Source of the DNA: Crossaster papposus
Lineage: Eukaryota > Echinodermata > Asteroidea > Velatida > Solasteridae
DNA: 64,000 nucleotides
Reading direction: 5' to 3'
NCBI GenBank assembly: GCA_037893245.1
Contig: JBAIAA010000509.1
Span: forward strand, 868,001 to 932,000
Shown here: positions 18,465 to 30,390 of the stretch, piece by piece
Position numbering within the stretch: position 1 is the first letter of the stretch
Layout: each line of letters opens with the position of its first letter
Notes under the pieces: generated by a model
What the model was told of the DNA's origin: nothing
The model's input: the letters and a program-made list of their open reading frames with translations, nothing else
Databases searched by the model: none
Program-made: the position numbers and the translations under genes

Positions 18465-21400
18465 GTAAGTCTTATCAATCGCAATTGCTTTGAAGTTATA
18501 CTTTAGTCGTTACCGCGCAATGGTGTCGATCATTTCAACTCCCTACTTCGAGGTGTACATCTGCTATTTTAGGTATTCAAAAAAAAATAGAGCAAAGCAA
18601 CGTGGCGGCAGGACCTCTCTTTAAGCACCCGGCCGTGCACGCCTTCCGCCGACTATGTTCACGACCACCCAACGACCACCTAACGTCTTTCAAGACCTCC
18701 GCTCTTTATTTCCGATCACTCCCGATTGTTTCGAACAGTTCAAAATAGTCGGCAACACCTCGACCAAGTTCATCGACTTTTCGTGACCTTACTAGACCCG
18801 CCTAAGTCCTTCCCTAACCTTTCCTGACTTTTACGGACCATCAAGGGCTGGAGAAGTCACCCTCCAAATCAGCTAAGTGTAACCAGACCTTATTGCGGAA
18901 GTATGTTTGTCCCTTTTGCATGTGTCGGGTAAAACATTCCCATCGTTCCATTCTTATCTCGCTACCAATTAATACATTCGTGACCCCCTTTTACTTAGCC
19001 GGATAATCCCTTTGTTTAGTTTTTATTTCAAAGCTTTTGTGCATTGAATAACATTATGGGAAATTTGTCCTTTACGCTAGGTTCCCACTGTCGTGCGATC
19101 CGTTACGAACGCCACGATTGGCCATTCGTAGCGCACCTCAACAGAGGTGGTGTTAGTCCAGGAGCTAGCAGACTTTTATCGGTATTGTTGAGTACGAAAG
19201 GTTTGACACCTGAAATGAGTAGGACTATGTGTGGGAACCCCAAAATGTGGATTCTTAAGTTTGGCACTCTTGCACTGCCCCCTGGGGGCACTCTCAAAAT
19301 GACCCCCCAATTTTTTGTATCGGTATTTTTTTTCATGTACTTCAAGGGAGTCTAATTTCAAAAAGCCAATTCTTAAGTTTTCAACTAATGCACTAAGCCA
19401 CTTAAGAATGGCCTAATTAACGCTAATTAGCACTTTTATCGGTATTGTCACGTACGAGGACACATTTTGGCTCAAAATGTACTCCAAGATATCCTGATTA
19501 TGAATATCTAATTCTTAAGTTTCAACTCCATGCACTAATCCACTTAAGAATGGGTCAAAGATCGATAATTGACCTAATTACGTTTGGAATAATGTGACCC
19601 GCTCCATCGAAATAAGGAATAAGTCTCAAAAAAGTTATGGTCTGATGAAGATGACAGGTGTATATTTATTTGCCGAATCCTCATTCCGAGAAAAACAGCT
19701 CTGAAATAAACAAAATTGACTAAAATCATACGGACAGCACAAACAAATACTTGGTCACGATTTTCACCCATGCATTCACTTCAACGGCCGATTGCGTAAA
19801 ACGGCCTCAGCGACTTATTCCTGATTACGATGGAGCGGGTCACATATGCCATTTCTCCGGAACCACATGGGGTAGAGGATTGAAATAAGGTTTAATATAA
19901 AGGTCTAAACATTGTGGACAAGGACCAGTTGTTAAAGTAGTATTTTGTTGGTGTCTTCATGGCTTAAACATGCAATTAAGCCTAAAAGTGTACCCTTTTG
20001 ACCCACCACGTGTTTATAATTGTATCGGTATGATCGAGTACGTTCACAAAACTTATGTCAACATGTTCATCTGGCAACCCAGAATACGAAAAACTCGTTC
20101 TTAAGTGTCCATCTGATGCACAAATCCGCTTAAGAATAAGAAATCGGTCAACTTATGAAAGCATGTTTAAGCTATTATTGAGTTATTCCTCATGAAAAGG
20201 AGGCCTTCATCAAAAGTTTAATTTACCAAGAGCTTTTCGGAGTTTTCATGTGTATTTTAAGAATTGCTCGCATCCAATTATTAAGCTGGATAGTACAGTA
20301 ACCATGTGTCTGTGTCTAGGATAATAAGACTATATATATGCCCTATTGTTCATTGTACCTTATAAAATAAGCACGAGCTCTCGTGACAGATGAGGGCACT
20401 TGACAGAAGATATTGATTGAAATAAACTTTAATTAACAATCAAATCAAAATTACGTGTAACACTGTCACAATACTAAACACATGAAGAGACCAACAAAAT
20501 ACTACTTTAACAACTGGTCCTTGTCCACAATGTTTAGACCTTCACATTAAACCTTATTTCAATCCTCTACCCCATGTGGTTCCGGAGAAATGGCATATGT
20601 GACCCGCTCCATCGTAATCAGGAATAAGTCGCTGAGGCCGTTTTACGCAATCGGCCGTTGAAGTGAATGCATGGGTGAAAATCGTGACCAAGTATTTGTT
20701 TGTGCTGTCCGTATGATTTTGGTCAATTTTGTTTATTTCAGAGCTGTTTTTCTCGGAATGTGGATTCGGCAAATAAATATACACCGTGACCTGTCATCTT
20801 CATCAGACCATAACTTTTTTGAGACTTATTCCTTATTTTGAGCCAAAATGTGTCCTCGTACGTGACAATACCGATAAAAGTGCTAATTAACGTTAATTAG
20901 GCCATTCTTAAGTGGCTTAGTGCATTAGTTGAAAACTTAAGAATTGGCTTTTTGAAATTAGACTCCCTTGAAGTACATATGAAAAAAAATTGGTCCTCGT
21001 ACGCCACAATACCGATACAAAATTTGGGGGGTCATTTTGAGAGTGCCCCCAGGGGGCAGTGCAAGAGTGCCAAACTTAAGAATCCACATTTTGGGGTTCC
21101 CACACATAGTCCTACTCATTTTAGGTGTCAAACCTTTCGTACTCAACAATACCGATAAAAGTCTGCTAGCTCCTGGACTATTTATGATCCCGCGATTTGG
21201 AAGCACGATTAGATGCGATCTGTTGCGCTTTGTTATGATCCATTACGATCTGATGCAATGTTCACAATTTAAAATTAATCGTGTTGATCGTAGAAAATGT
21301 TTGAACCGTCCAAAAATGTTCTATACGATCAACACGATTGCCACGACTGTCCTCAAGATCTGATAGGATCACCACGATTACTCTACAATAAGCCATTTGC

Positions 21401-24400
21401 GCGTGACCCCGAGTTACATTTGAATAACATCTGGTACACTGACTTGCTCACACAGCTTGGCACAGTTTAACTTTAAATTCTCCAAACCAAAGACGCTGTT
21501 GCTATATCACGTGATTCGGGGCAAGCCTTACGCGTCATACGCTAGCAACCCCCAGCTCTGGAATGGTCTGGTGTCTTTTTGCCATTCTCACCCATTGTAA
21601 ACAATGTATTGGTGCTGAGCGTCTCTTACGGTAGTATGCAAAAGCTTGCCCCGAATCGCGAAGTAGAGTCAGGGTGTTAGACCTAAGCATAATGTATGTT
21701 TATGCAAAATACGTAATGCACGCTTTATTCATCTGGCTAAGCAGGTGCATATGAAGCACAATATGTGGCAGAGAACCCCCCCCCCCCCTCTTTTGTGTTG
21801 ACCATTGTGTTTCCGGAATCTCAGGAATTCCTTTTAGGTTTCAAGGGGGGATGGGTTAGGTTACAATAGTGTCGAGTGTGTATAAGGTATAGGGATAAGA
21901 GGGGATACCCCTCTGCCACATATCGTGCTGGGTATAAGCAGGTGCGTGCGCATATCACTACCTCTACGAAATTCCAAAGACGCTGTTTCCGACTGGTTCG
22001 TGAGTGATGATGGTTTGTCGCGATAGCGCCCTATCGTGGCTGCGGATTAAGCAACGTCTTTCCCAAAGAATATACCCACACAGCGTCGCTAACGTAAAAA
22101 CGAGTACAAAAATGCAGCGTAATGTATGTCACACCAAATTAGTTCCTAAAACGTCCTGCCCCGTCCTAAACAAATCGTAAAACAGGCTGTGCTGGTGGTA
22201 GAACGTGTAACTTTGGCCAAATAATGTCATAAATACGATGTTACTCTCTATCAGAAACAGTCCTCAATATGTCCATCTTGTCTTTAACCCTTCCGCAGTC
22301 AGTTGGTATCCAGTTCAAATCGGGTAAAATTGCCCGTTCACCTCGTGCGAACAACGTTTCCAAGCAATCCAAGCCCGTCCGTAGTCAGTTTAAACCCGCG
22401 GTTCTGAACTTGTTCTACCTCGTTTATGATACGTCCTAACCCATTCTAAGTATATTCTAACTCGACCACTTAGTTCCCAGACAGTTCTCCTCGTTCTCGC
22501 CACGTCCTCGTCTCGTCCCTAGTGCGTTCTAAACGTAATTGCAATCGCGTCCTGCCCCGACGGCTATAAATACCCAGCGCGTTTTTGCCAGTCCTCATTT
22601 GCGCTTGCCGCTTCGAAGATTTCCACAGATCAACACTTCGAAGATTTCCGACATTGACATTTACGAGCATCATGCCTCCAAAGAGGAGTGGGTGGGGAAG
22701 ACGGGCCGTGGGAAAGCAGCCAGTAACCCGAAGATCCCGAAGCCCCACCCCTAGTAGGATCGAAGTACGGCAATTCCGTTGGTAGTACGTCCATCTCGTT
22801 TTAAGTACGTTGTCACTCCGTCGAATTGCAGAACGGGATGGCCGCCCAAAATTTTGAGTAGGCTCGAAGTTCTGGAGCACCCTTTCCGTCTGAGCCCGTC
22901 CATGAAGTTCGTAAAAGACAGTTGCTACTACGTCAACTCCGTTCGCACACAGTTTGAGCCCGTTCGGCAACATTTTCAAGAACGTAGTCAGAACTAATTT
23001 GCTGTTACCACATCCTACCTTTAAAATTTTCAATATAGTCTTACAACCCAGTATTCAAATAAAATTGCAATGGCGGCGGCTTCGTGTCAAAGTTTGCGCG
23101 GTGGCCGACACGTCACGCGGTGTACATGTACATGTACATATACATCCGCGAACAATATGTAGGTCTACCATTAGTTCGCTTGTAAAATGGTAGTAACATT
23201 TCTTTTTAACAAAAACACTAATTTAATTTTTAACTGAACCTACTTCTTAAAGCATTCTCATTTAATAAAGTCATGCTCGGCGCTTCGCCGAACCGTGTAA
23301 TAGTAAAACAATGACGTGATAGCGTGACAAACCTCAACCAATCAGAATGCGTAATTAATTTCACCACATTTTTCGTGGTCAAAATTACCCCAATAAACGT
23401 AGTTATTAAAACAGTTATTTTGACCACGAAAGTTGTCAAAAAAATAATGACCACGGAATTTGTAACCCCGGAGTTTTAAGAGTGTATGAAATTGGAAACT
23501 GGTAGCACTTAGCCGACTTGGTGGCCGACCTTTCAAGACCTTGGTGGTCTGGAAAAGTATTGTATGGTCGGGGAATTCAGGGAAGAGCGGAGGCGGGTCT
23601 TGCAAGGTCCTGGGAGGTTGGTAAACTTGGTCGAGGTGTTGCCGACTATTTTGAACTGTTTAAAACAATCGGGAGTTGAGTGATCAGGAATAAAGAGCTG
23701 TCTTGCGATGGACGTAAGAAGGTCTTGAAAGTCGTTAGGTGGTCGTCAACATAGTCGGCGGAAGGTAGGCAGGCATGCAGGCAGCATGCATGCATACATG
23801 GAAGGGAAAATCTGCCGCTAAGCTATAAAATCTTTGTAGAATGCGTACACCTCTCGAAGTTGGGAGTTTTTAAGGCAAGACGGAGTCGGTATTATACAGG
23901 TCGTGCGGACGTCAGAAAAGAACGGGTTAGTCGTTAGGAGGTCGTTAGCAGGTCAGGAACAGTTAGGGACATGACGTCGGCAGGGTTGGAATAGACTGGT
24001 CCGTTGTTGGTTGGGAGTAGTCAGGGAAAGTCGTTAGCAAGGCGGCCTTAATTGGTCGCGTATCTATAGACGGTTTTAAATTTAAGACTGCATTGGAGCA
24101 TGAATAAAGACGGCAACTGTCATTAGACATATGAAGGTCGGGAGCGGTCCCGTCCTCTCCAGACTAAAATCAGGTCGGCAATAGTCTATACCCAGCACGA
24201 TATGTGGCAGAGGGGTACCCCCCTCTTATCCCCGTATACCTCATACGCACTCAACACTATTGTTACCTAACCCACCCCCCCTTGAAACCTAAAAAGAATT
24301 CCTGAGATTTAGGGAACACAATGGTCAACACAAAAGAGGGGGGGTTTTCTCTGCCACATATCGTGCTTCATATGCAATAGTCAGTAACTTTAAGGTCGTG

Positions 24401-27400
24401 AGAGGCGGGACCTTAAGCACCGCCGTTTCTTAAGCGACATACAGTTGTGCGCATGTGTCATTTCAAATCTAGATTAAATAAAATGCATTATTCATGAGCA
24501 GTGACCCGTGACAGAGGGACGATAAAAGAACGGAAATTAATACTAACATTAGGGGCTTTTCAATTTTCATCAGTTTATTCATAAGAATATTCGTGATTTA
24601 ATAAACCCCCAAAACTAAACAAAATTGGTATGACAAGCGGATAAATTTAAACTGAAATACAGACGCTCCGTTTCGTTAGGCATTAAGGGAAAGGATGGTT
24701 TTCAGGACAAATTTGACAGTGAAGATGACTTTTTCCAAACTCAAAAAATGGTTTGTATAAAAAAGCAGATTGTGATCTCTTTGAATCATGTGTTTTCGAA
24801 AGAGCAAACCCAGCAAGTGATAAACAAAACTAGGTTTGAATATTTAGTTTTTTCCATCTTTAAAGATGGACTACAACGGAATAATGATAAAGGCTGTGTT
24901 GCTGTTTTTGTTCGAGAAATGTATAATGATTACTAATATATCATTAGTATTCAATAAAACTTGTTCCTTCATGCAAAAAAACCAAAACAATTGATCGGCG
25001 TTCTACGACCCAGAAAAACTCAGTTTCAGCAAAAGCCCTTAACTCATGAATAATTCATACTTTGTGTGTGACGTACTACCCATGACGATTTACTCGGGTC
25101 GATTCGTAAAAACTTCATGCCTCTGCATGAAAACGCATACATAATACACACGGAATAACATGGCGTCTTTTGTTTACTCTCGGTTGCTCATGGGTAGTAC
25201 GTCATCACTTTTCGCTGGTTTACAAGACCGCTGGTACTATATCGTGGATTTCATTGTGGTTTTCAGTGGGTCTTTGCCGGGAACCAGTACAGGGCGGGAA
25301 ATTTCAAAATCGAAGAATCGAGGTCTAATTTTTTCGGTCAAATTGCAACAAAATTATTTAGAGAAAAACATGACCGTAACAATAAAGTGTTACCTGAACA
25401 CAACATAAACAAGGTCCGATAATAAATTTAATGTGTGAGTTTTCGTTGTAGTCCATCTTTAACGGAGTTTTATGCAACGCGACATTGCGGCCTAGTATGA
25501 TACCCGTGTAAATAAGTCTCGTATATTGTTTAAGGACACGTTTGGGAATACGTAGACTTGATGACAAGTCGTTAGATAGTCGTGTTTAATCCGTGAATTT
25601 CAGTCGAAATTCATCGGCACGGCTGGTTTAAGACTAGTAACGTGCCGAGTGGCGACAGATCTAACTTAACTTCGAACTCTGCACATTGGGAACGAGGCAA
25701 CCGCAACCTCCCCCTGTATATACCGAGTGGACCGCTATTACCGACTTGGCACCAAGTCTAGGGAATACGCGGTTCTAGATTTCGAACGAGAGTGGGCAAA
25801 TATCAGGCTGAATACTGTTTACAATTTTTAATTTGCCGCGTATTCGGCCCGAGATTTGCCAACTTGGATTCGAAATCTAGAACCGCGTATTCCCAAACGA
25901 TATGCGTATTCCCATTTGGACGGGTATCATGCTAAACCGCAATGTCGCGTTGCGGAAAACTCCGTTCAAGATGGAAAAAACTAAATATTCAAACCTAGTT
26001 TTGTTTATCACTTGCTGGGTTTGCTCTTTCGAAAACACCTGATTCAAAGAGATCACAATCTGCTTTTTTATACAAACCTTTTTTTGAGTTTGGAAAAAGT
26101 CATCTTCACTGTTAAATTTGTCCTGAAATCCCTCCTTTCCTTAATGACTAACGAAACGGAGCGTCTGTATTTAAGTTTAAATTTTTGCGCTTGTCATTCC
26201 AATTTTGTTTGGTTTTGGGGGTTTATTAAATCACGGATATTCTTATGAATGAACTCATCAAAATAAAAATAAAGCTCCTAATGTCAGTATTCATCGGTAA
26301 TTTCCGTTTTTTGATCGTCCCTCTGTCGCGGGTCACCGCTCATGAATAATGCATTTTATTTAATCTAGATTTGAAAATGGCACATGCGCACAACTGTATG
26401 TCGCTATACACAATGGCAGAAACAGCGGTGTAAGACGGCTATAAGGGTGACATGCGATTTATTGAAGTTTTCTTCTTAATTTTGTCTTCCCAGAGAGTTA
26501 CAACATGATCTACCAAAATACACTCGGTAGGCGTGTTGAGACCGGTAGCTACTTCACACCATGCGATGCCTATGACCCGCCTGTAGCTGTTACGATCTCT
26601 AGGAGTGAGATTGGTAGAGGCGTCACCAAGATGGTTCCTTCCCCCGAGGTGGTCGAGCAGAAATGCTCCATTTACACCGGAGAGGGCGACCACCTCAACC
26701 TGGGAAATTTCCAAGGAACCTGCGTCTCTGATCCCGCAACGTGTGGTTCGGAGAGCGTGACCTGGTCACTATGGCTCAAGATCAACTCGTCCACAGTCTT
26801 TACCGGTGCCGATAGGTACTTTCTTTCAGTGGGAGGGCAAACCAGAAATGCGCGGGGTGTCTGCTTCCTGTACAGGAAGTCGACCAACAAATTCCAATTC
26901 GGAGCTCGGGGTGAATCATGGTCGTACGGTCAGAGCCACGAGGTGAGCACATTCCCAGTGGGTACATGGTTCCATTTAGCCGCGGCTGTGGATCTCTCAA
27001 ATTCTCAAGTCACCCTTTACGTTGACGGCAAGAAGCTTGGCAATTACGAGGAGGGACTATCAGATTTATCGCCGATTGATAAATGCACCGATCTCATTTT
27101 GGGCAACCACAACTGCAATCCCTCATTGACTACAGCAGGATCAGCAGCCTACGGCAATCTGATGGTATTTGACCATCTCCTTACCAATGAACAAATCGCC
27201 AACCTCTACGCCTGCGGGTCACTCGGTGAGCATGTTTTCAATATTATGGAGTTGAGAATTAACATGTAATTTGTGGAAGAAGTTTTCGTTTCTCAAGTTC
27301 TTCATTCGAATAGGGCCGAACAATGTGGTGATGAGATCCCTTTCAGAGTTGGACTGTTGACAGCTAAAATATGAGGTGCAAACTGTATTTTGATCCTCAG

Positions 27401-29418
27401 ACTATACCTTGGGAAATGCACGTCCTTTGTATTCATTTGTCAGCTGCACACGGGTAAAAATAAACTATGACAAATCATGTATTTACGTTTGGCCTAATAC
27501 TGCCAAATAATGGGAAGGGGGTGTCCCACTTGAAATCTTGAATTGCATTCAAACACTAACAGTTGCCTTCTTCGCCGCCTCTTCTCCACCCTTAACCTAG
27601 TTCGAACCCAGCTCAGGCGCGGGATTGTTTTGTATACGAGCCTTGATCCAAGACGGGTTTAGGCCGGCATTTATGGGTAGAACACCCTGATATTTCCGGT
27701 CTCGCTCACTGCGAGACGGTCGCTGGTAGATATTTCAGGCCTTGCTCGTGACGTGTTTATCTGTCATCCGTTTTGAAGTCATTCGATGCGAACTTGTTAA
27801 CAAAAAGGTGCACCCCACGCCGCTGATTTATTTAGTGTTTTTTTTATGCAAAAACTAAATTTGTTTTTCTATACCCGATGTACATCACTACAGATTGGGG
27901 CCTAAAAGTTCGCAGCCTCATCATTGATAGCAAGTACACCGGAAGTCTTCGCTACGTTTGCACGGCAAGCGCCTCCACAGGACCGACAATTAACTGGAGC
28001 GTGTACCACAAAGAGCGAGCGGGTTGGCGGGACCTAGGCCTCAATCTTACCGAGGAAGGCTTCGAGATTACCCCGACAAGTTTCTCGCCGTGCGTGGTGC
28101 AATCTGCCCTGGTCCTTAATCCAACACACGGGTTCAACGCCGAGGACGACGTTGTCACCTGCACTGCAAACTCGGGCTCGAGGAATGCGTCTCTATCTAT
28201 CCGACAAGGTACGTAGGAATCTCTGTCTGTCTGGCTGTGTGTCGGTCCGTAATTCGATTATCTCCAGAACCGGCCTTGTATGAAGTTTAATATTACCCAG
28301 CACCATTTGAGACCGAGGGACTTCCCCCCTAAGCCCCCATACATACACTCTATAGACTATTGTTACCTTAGGCACCCCCCTAAAAACCTGAAAGAATTCC
28401 TGAGAAACCACAACATTCCGCAAGCACAATGACCACCACAGGAGAGGGGAAGGGGAAGGGGAAGGGGGTTCTCTCCCTCTAATGTCTCGCTTCAAATGAA
28501 GTTGAAAGTCGGTAAGTGTGATGCTCAGGACCATAGAGCTGTACAGTGTGTAAACAAAATTCAAACAAAATAATGGAATGCTACACGTAGAACTTGAATA
28601 ATAGGTGTGATTTAAAAGATACACCTTCAACTTTAAAATGAGACATCAAACGTCCAAATCTGATAATGTTTGAGAGAGTTATGAGTAATTTCCCACGGAC
28701 GTCAAATTGACCATGGGACCAAGTTTTCAACGAATGTACTATAAGTTATTTAAAGTGTCACAATGTCAAACAATTTAAAGATTTTTGTTTTATTTGCAGG
28801 CAGAGATGCCACTATTGGTTTATACAGTAATCTCGGAAACGCAGGTAAATTTACACTTTTAAAGTTGTTCATCCGAGAAAGATAAAACAAAATTGATACC
28901 TTTAAAATTTGATATCTTTACAAAACCTCAGTCTCCGGAAAAAAATGGTCTCTTTAAAACCAAAAACTGCAAAATTGTCAAAAAAGAGTGAAATTAAGTT
29001 TTTCAGAGTGACAAACAACTATTCCAAAATCGTCACATACAGTCTGAGAAGGCCTAAAAAAGAACAACCCCCAAAACAACAAACAAACACCCAATAAACA
29101 AACAAAACCAGAAAACACATTTTATAATGGTTCCTCTAAAGAATACAATGTTGTGGTTTTCACTCTTTTTACAGTAGTTTTCACTATGAGAACAAAAATG
29201 CAATTTTTTTAGTGGTTTTATAAGACACATTCTTTTGGAGAGTGAGGTTTTTACCTTTTCTTATTTAGAGAGAATGATTTTCTATGTTTACATCTGTTAC
29301 AGGACTGTTTGTTGACAACACGGGACAAGACTACTACGGAAATTTCGACAAAAGTGGAGAGGAAGTGAAGAACGGCGCATATCCGTTCATTTGCAAGAAA
29401 AGCCGTCGTTACCCCTGA
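18131..29418 (+). CDS. Secreted CTLD-LamG-Ig-CTLD protein gene, right paralogue (complete)
   Basis: Five exons, 18131-18464, 26494-27225, 27894-28208, 28800-28844 and 29303-29418, total 1542 nt (513 residues). Every intron is phase 1 and GT-AG. Residues 1-22 are a signal peptide. Residues 27-111 are the first half of a long-form C-type lectin domain (Cys27, Cys38, Cys55, and FVWLA at 99-103). Residues 112-355 are LamG, 356-460 Ig-like, 461-475 a linker, and 476-513 end in YPFICKK (Cys506), the usual CTLD terminus. No membrane segment follows, so the product should be secreted. The family role is probably binding of glycans or other surfaces, perhaps in immunity or matrix (inference). Intron 1 (8 kb) is packed with transposons, so a missed exon there is possible. 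A TATA box precedes the ATG. Confidence 0.75.
18596..18860 (-). repeat. Antisense partial copy of the GGTC-rich repeat arm
   Basis: Reading the minus strand gives the GGTCGAGGTGTTGCCGACTA landmark found at 6474 and 23630. It lies just inside intron 1 of the lectin-like gene. Confidence 0.65.
19156..21178. mobile_element. 2.0-kb foldback element with arms of about 700-800 bp
   Basis: The ends are inverted copies of GTCCAGGAGCTAGCAGACTT, flanked by TA on both sides (19154-19155 and 21179-21180), which suggests a Tc1/mariner-type duplication (inference). The arms run to about 19965 and from about 20485, with a 500-bp non-palindromic spacer. CGGTATTG and TTCTTAAG motifs recur through the arms. 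It has no transposase frame and lies in intron 1 of the lectin-like gene. Confidence 0.8.
21510..21655. mobile_element. Short MITE with GATTCGGGGCAAGC ends
   Basis: Inverted ends GATTCGGGGCAAGC enclose about 120 bp of unique sequence. It abuts the left edge of the right-hand large duplication. Confidence 0.65.
21748..21936. mobile_element. hAT-like MITE, copy 2
   Basis: 8-bp target duplication AGCAGGTG (21740-21747 and 21937-21944). The left paralogue carries the empty site at about 5192-5201 with a single AGCAGGTG. The ends match copy 1. Confidence 0.92.
22118..23010 (+). repeat. CGTCC-rich repeated element, copy 2
   Basis: Same layout as 5384-6240, with TATAAATA at 22565-22572. Part of the large duplication. 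Confidence 0.65.
22672..22785 (+). CDS. Short basic ORF in repeated element, copy 2
   Basis: 37 residues beginning MPPKRSGWGRRAVGK. It lies about 100 bp downstream of TATAAATA and is nearly identical to 5909-6022. The same caveats apply: it may be a first exon or a relic. Confidence 0.3.
   Translation: MPPKRSGWGRRAVGKQPVTRRSRSPTPSRIEVRQFRW
24187..24374. mobile_element. hAT-like MITE, copy 3
   Basis: 8-bp target duplication CAATAGTC (24179-24186 and 24375-24382), in reverse orientation to copies 1 and 2. The left paralogue has the empty site at 7030-7037. Confidence 0.92.
24418..26430. mobile_element. 2.0-kb inverted-repeat element with CAC...GTG ends
   Basis: The ends CACCGC(C/T)GTTTCT and the matching GCGACATACAGTTGTGCGCA block are inverted. 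A 4-bp target duplication, TAAG, flanks it (24414-24417 and 26431-26434). The left paralogue has a single site at about 7063-7066. The arms extend several hundred bp and include CAAACCCAGCAAGTGATAAA. A CAC end with a 4-bp duplication fits the CACTA/Mirage/Chapaev group (inference). Internal frames (for example 24748-24936) do not look like transposase. It lies in intron 1. Confidence 0.85.
26494..27225 (+). CDS. Exon 2: LamG domain, right copy
   Basis: 244 codons, phase 1-1, with the same acceptor and donor as the left copy. Landmarks are VTWSLWLKI, SQVTLYVDGKKLG and GNLMVFDHLLTNEQIANLY. Eight or more cysteines, unusual for a lone LamG domain, suggest several disulfides. Amino-acid changes relative to the left copy cluster after the VDGKKLG strand. 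Confidence 0.85.
27894..28208 (+). CDS. Exon 3: Ig-like domain, right copy
   Basis: 105 codons, phase 1-1, with YVCTA, INWSV and VVTCTA landmarks. Six replacement and about two silent differences from the left copy. Confidence 0.75.
28288..28495. mobile_element. hAT-like element (CAGCACCATTTGAGACC type)
   Basis: 8-bp target duplication ATGAAGTT at both ends, the same insertion as at 8933-9430. It lacks the nested MITE and the long G tract of the left copy. Confidence 0.85.
28800..28844 (+). CDS. Exon 4: 45-nt spacer micro-exon, right copy
   Basis: Encodes GRDATIGLYSNLGNA in phase 1-1, identical in protein to the left copy although two silent changes exist. Confidence 0.65.
29303..29418 (+). 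CDS. Exon 5: CTLD-like C-terminus, right copy
   Basis: Encodes GLFVDNTGQDYYGNFDKSG through NGAYPFICKKSRRYP and TGA. It supplies the last core cysteine expected of a CTLD. The usual second-loop Cys pair and a WND-type calcium motif are not seen, so calcium-dependent sugar binding is doubtful. Confidence 0.7.
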
Positions 29419-29431
29419 CTTAATGGGGTTT

Positions 29432-29844
29432 AACCCTGCGTCTAGCCGAGTGCTGCATTTGGGGCAGCAGGTTCCTTTGTTTTGTGTTTTTGTTTTTTTA
29501 AAGCCCCTAGACATTGATACTCCAGAAATGCCTACCCTGGTAAGGACAAAAAAGGACTGTATTTGCCCTGTAATGCTAATTTTGAGAAAGTCTCATAGGG
29601 CTGTGCACAAACCTATTTCTTACTAAAATAAATCACCTACCACAAGATGTAAAGCATAATGTCAATAGCTCCACAAATAGGGTCGAGAAGAGTTTATGGG
29701 ATTCTCCTTACATTACTATTCAACCCAATGTGAAAGGTTTGTTTACATTATGGGGGGGGGGGGGGGGGTGTAAGCATACCTGCTGCCCCAAAGGTAGCGG
29801 GTGGCGCATCCGTGTTGCTCAGTTTGAGGGTGTGACGCAGGGTT
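29432..29844. mobile_element. MITE in the 3' UTR of the right lectin-like gene
   Basis: Inverted ends AACCCTGCGTC and inner CTGCCCCAAA blocks. It begins 14 nt after the stop, is missing from the left copy and contains a 17-base G run. Confidence 0.65.
29627..29632 (+). promoter_or_regulatory. Candidate poly(A) signal, right lectin-like gene
   Basis: AATAAA 209 nt after the stop, supplied by the inserted MITE. It may replace the ancestral downstream signal, which is mutated here. Confidence 0.35.
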
Positions 29845-30390
29845 GAAATGAACAGATAAGCAGGTCGGTACGCGATTTATTTCCCCAAACGACAACATAA
29901 TATGCGCTTTGAGATTTCCTTTATTAAAAAAAAGTCTAAAGTAAAACCAAATCCGCGGTTTCTCAATGTTCAGGGGCTGTATTAAAGGTAGGATACACCA
30001 ATTGCAGATATCGAAAATATTGACTACCTATATAATTATTAGGTTATATCTTACTTATTTAAAAGTAAATAATGTTTTAGGTATCCAGCTAGTTCTCCTG
30101 TAATTATTCCGAAAAGTATCACTGTTTTTGTAAGCTTATCGAATATCCAGTTTCTTGTCTGAACCGTTCGCCTTTTAGTCCAGGGAAAATAAGTTTTGAC
30201 CTCACACAAATTGCAATAAAATATTTTTTTACCACTGTGCACTTCTATAAGGTCCCTAGAATGACATACTAAAAAAATAAAAAAATGCAAGTGGTGGAAA
30301 TATGACTAATTTGCATAAATCGTTAATCCCTGCCGCGTAATATAGGCCTATTTAGTCCTATATTTGGGTATATTATTATTTATTCATAAA

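Noticed and set aside
19044..21206. Paired frames on opposite strands of about 80-108 codons
   Set aside because: They mirror each other across the 19156-21178 foldback and contain no domain.
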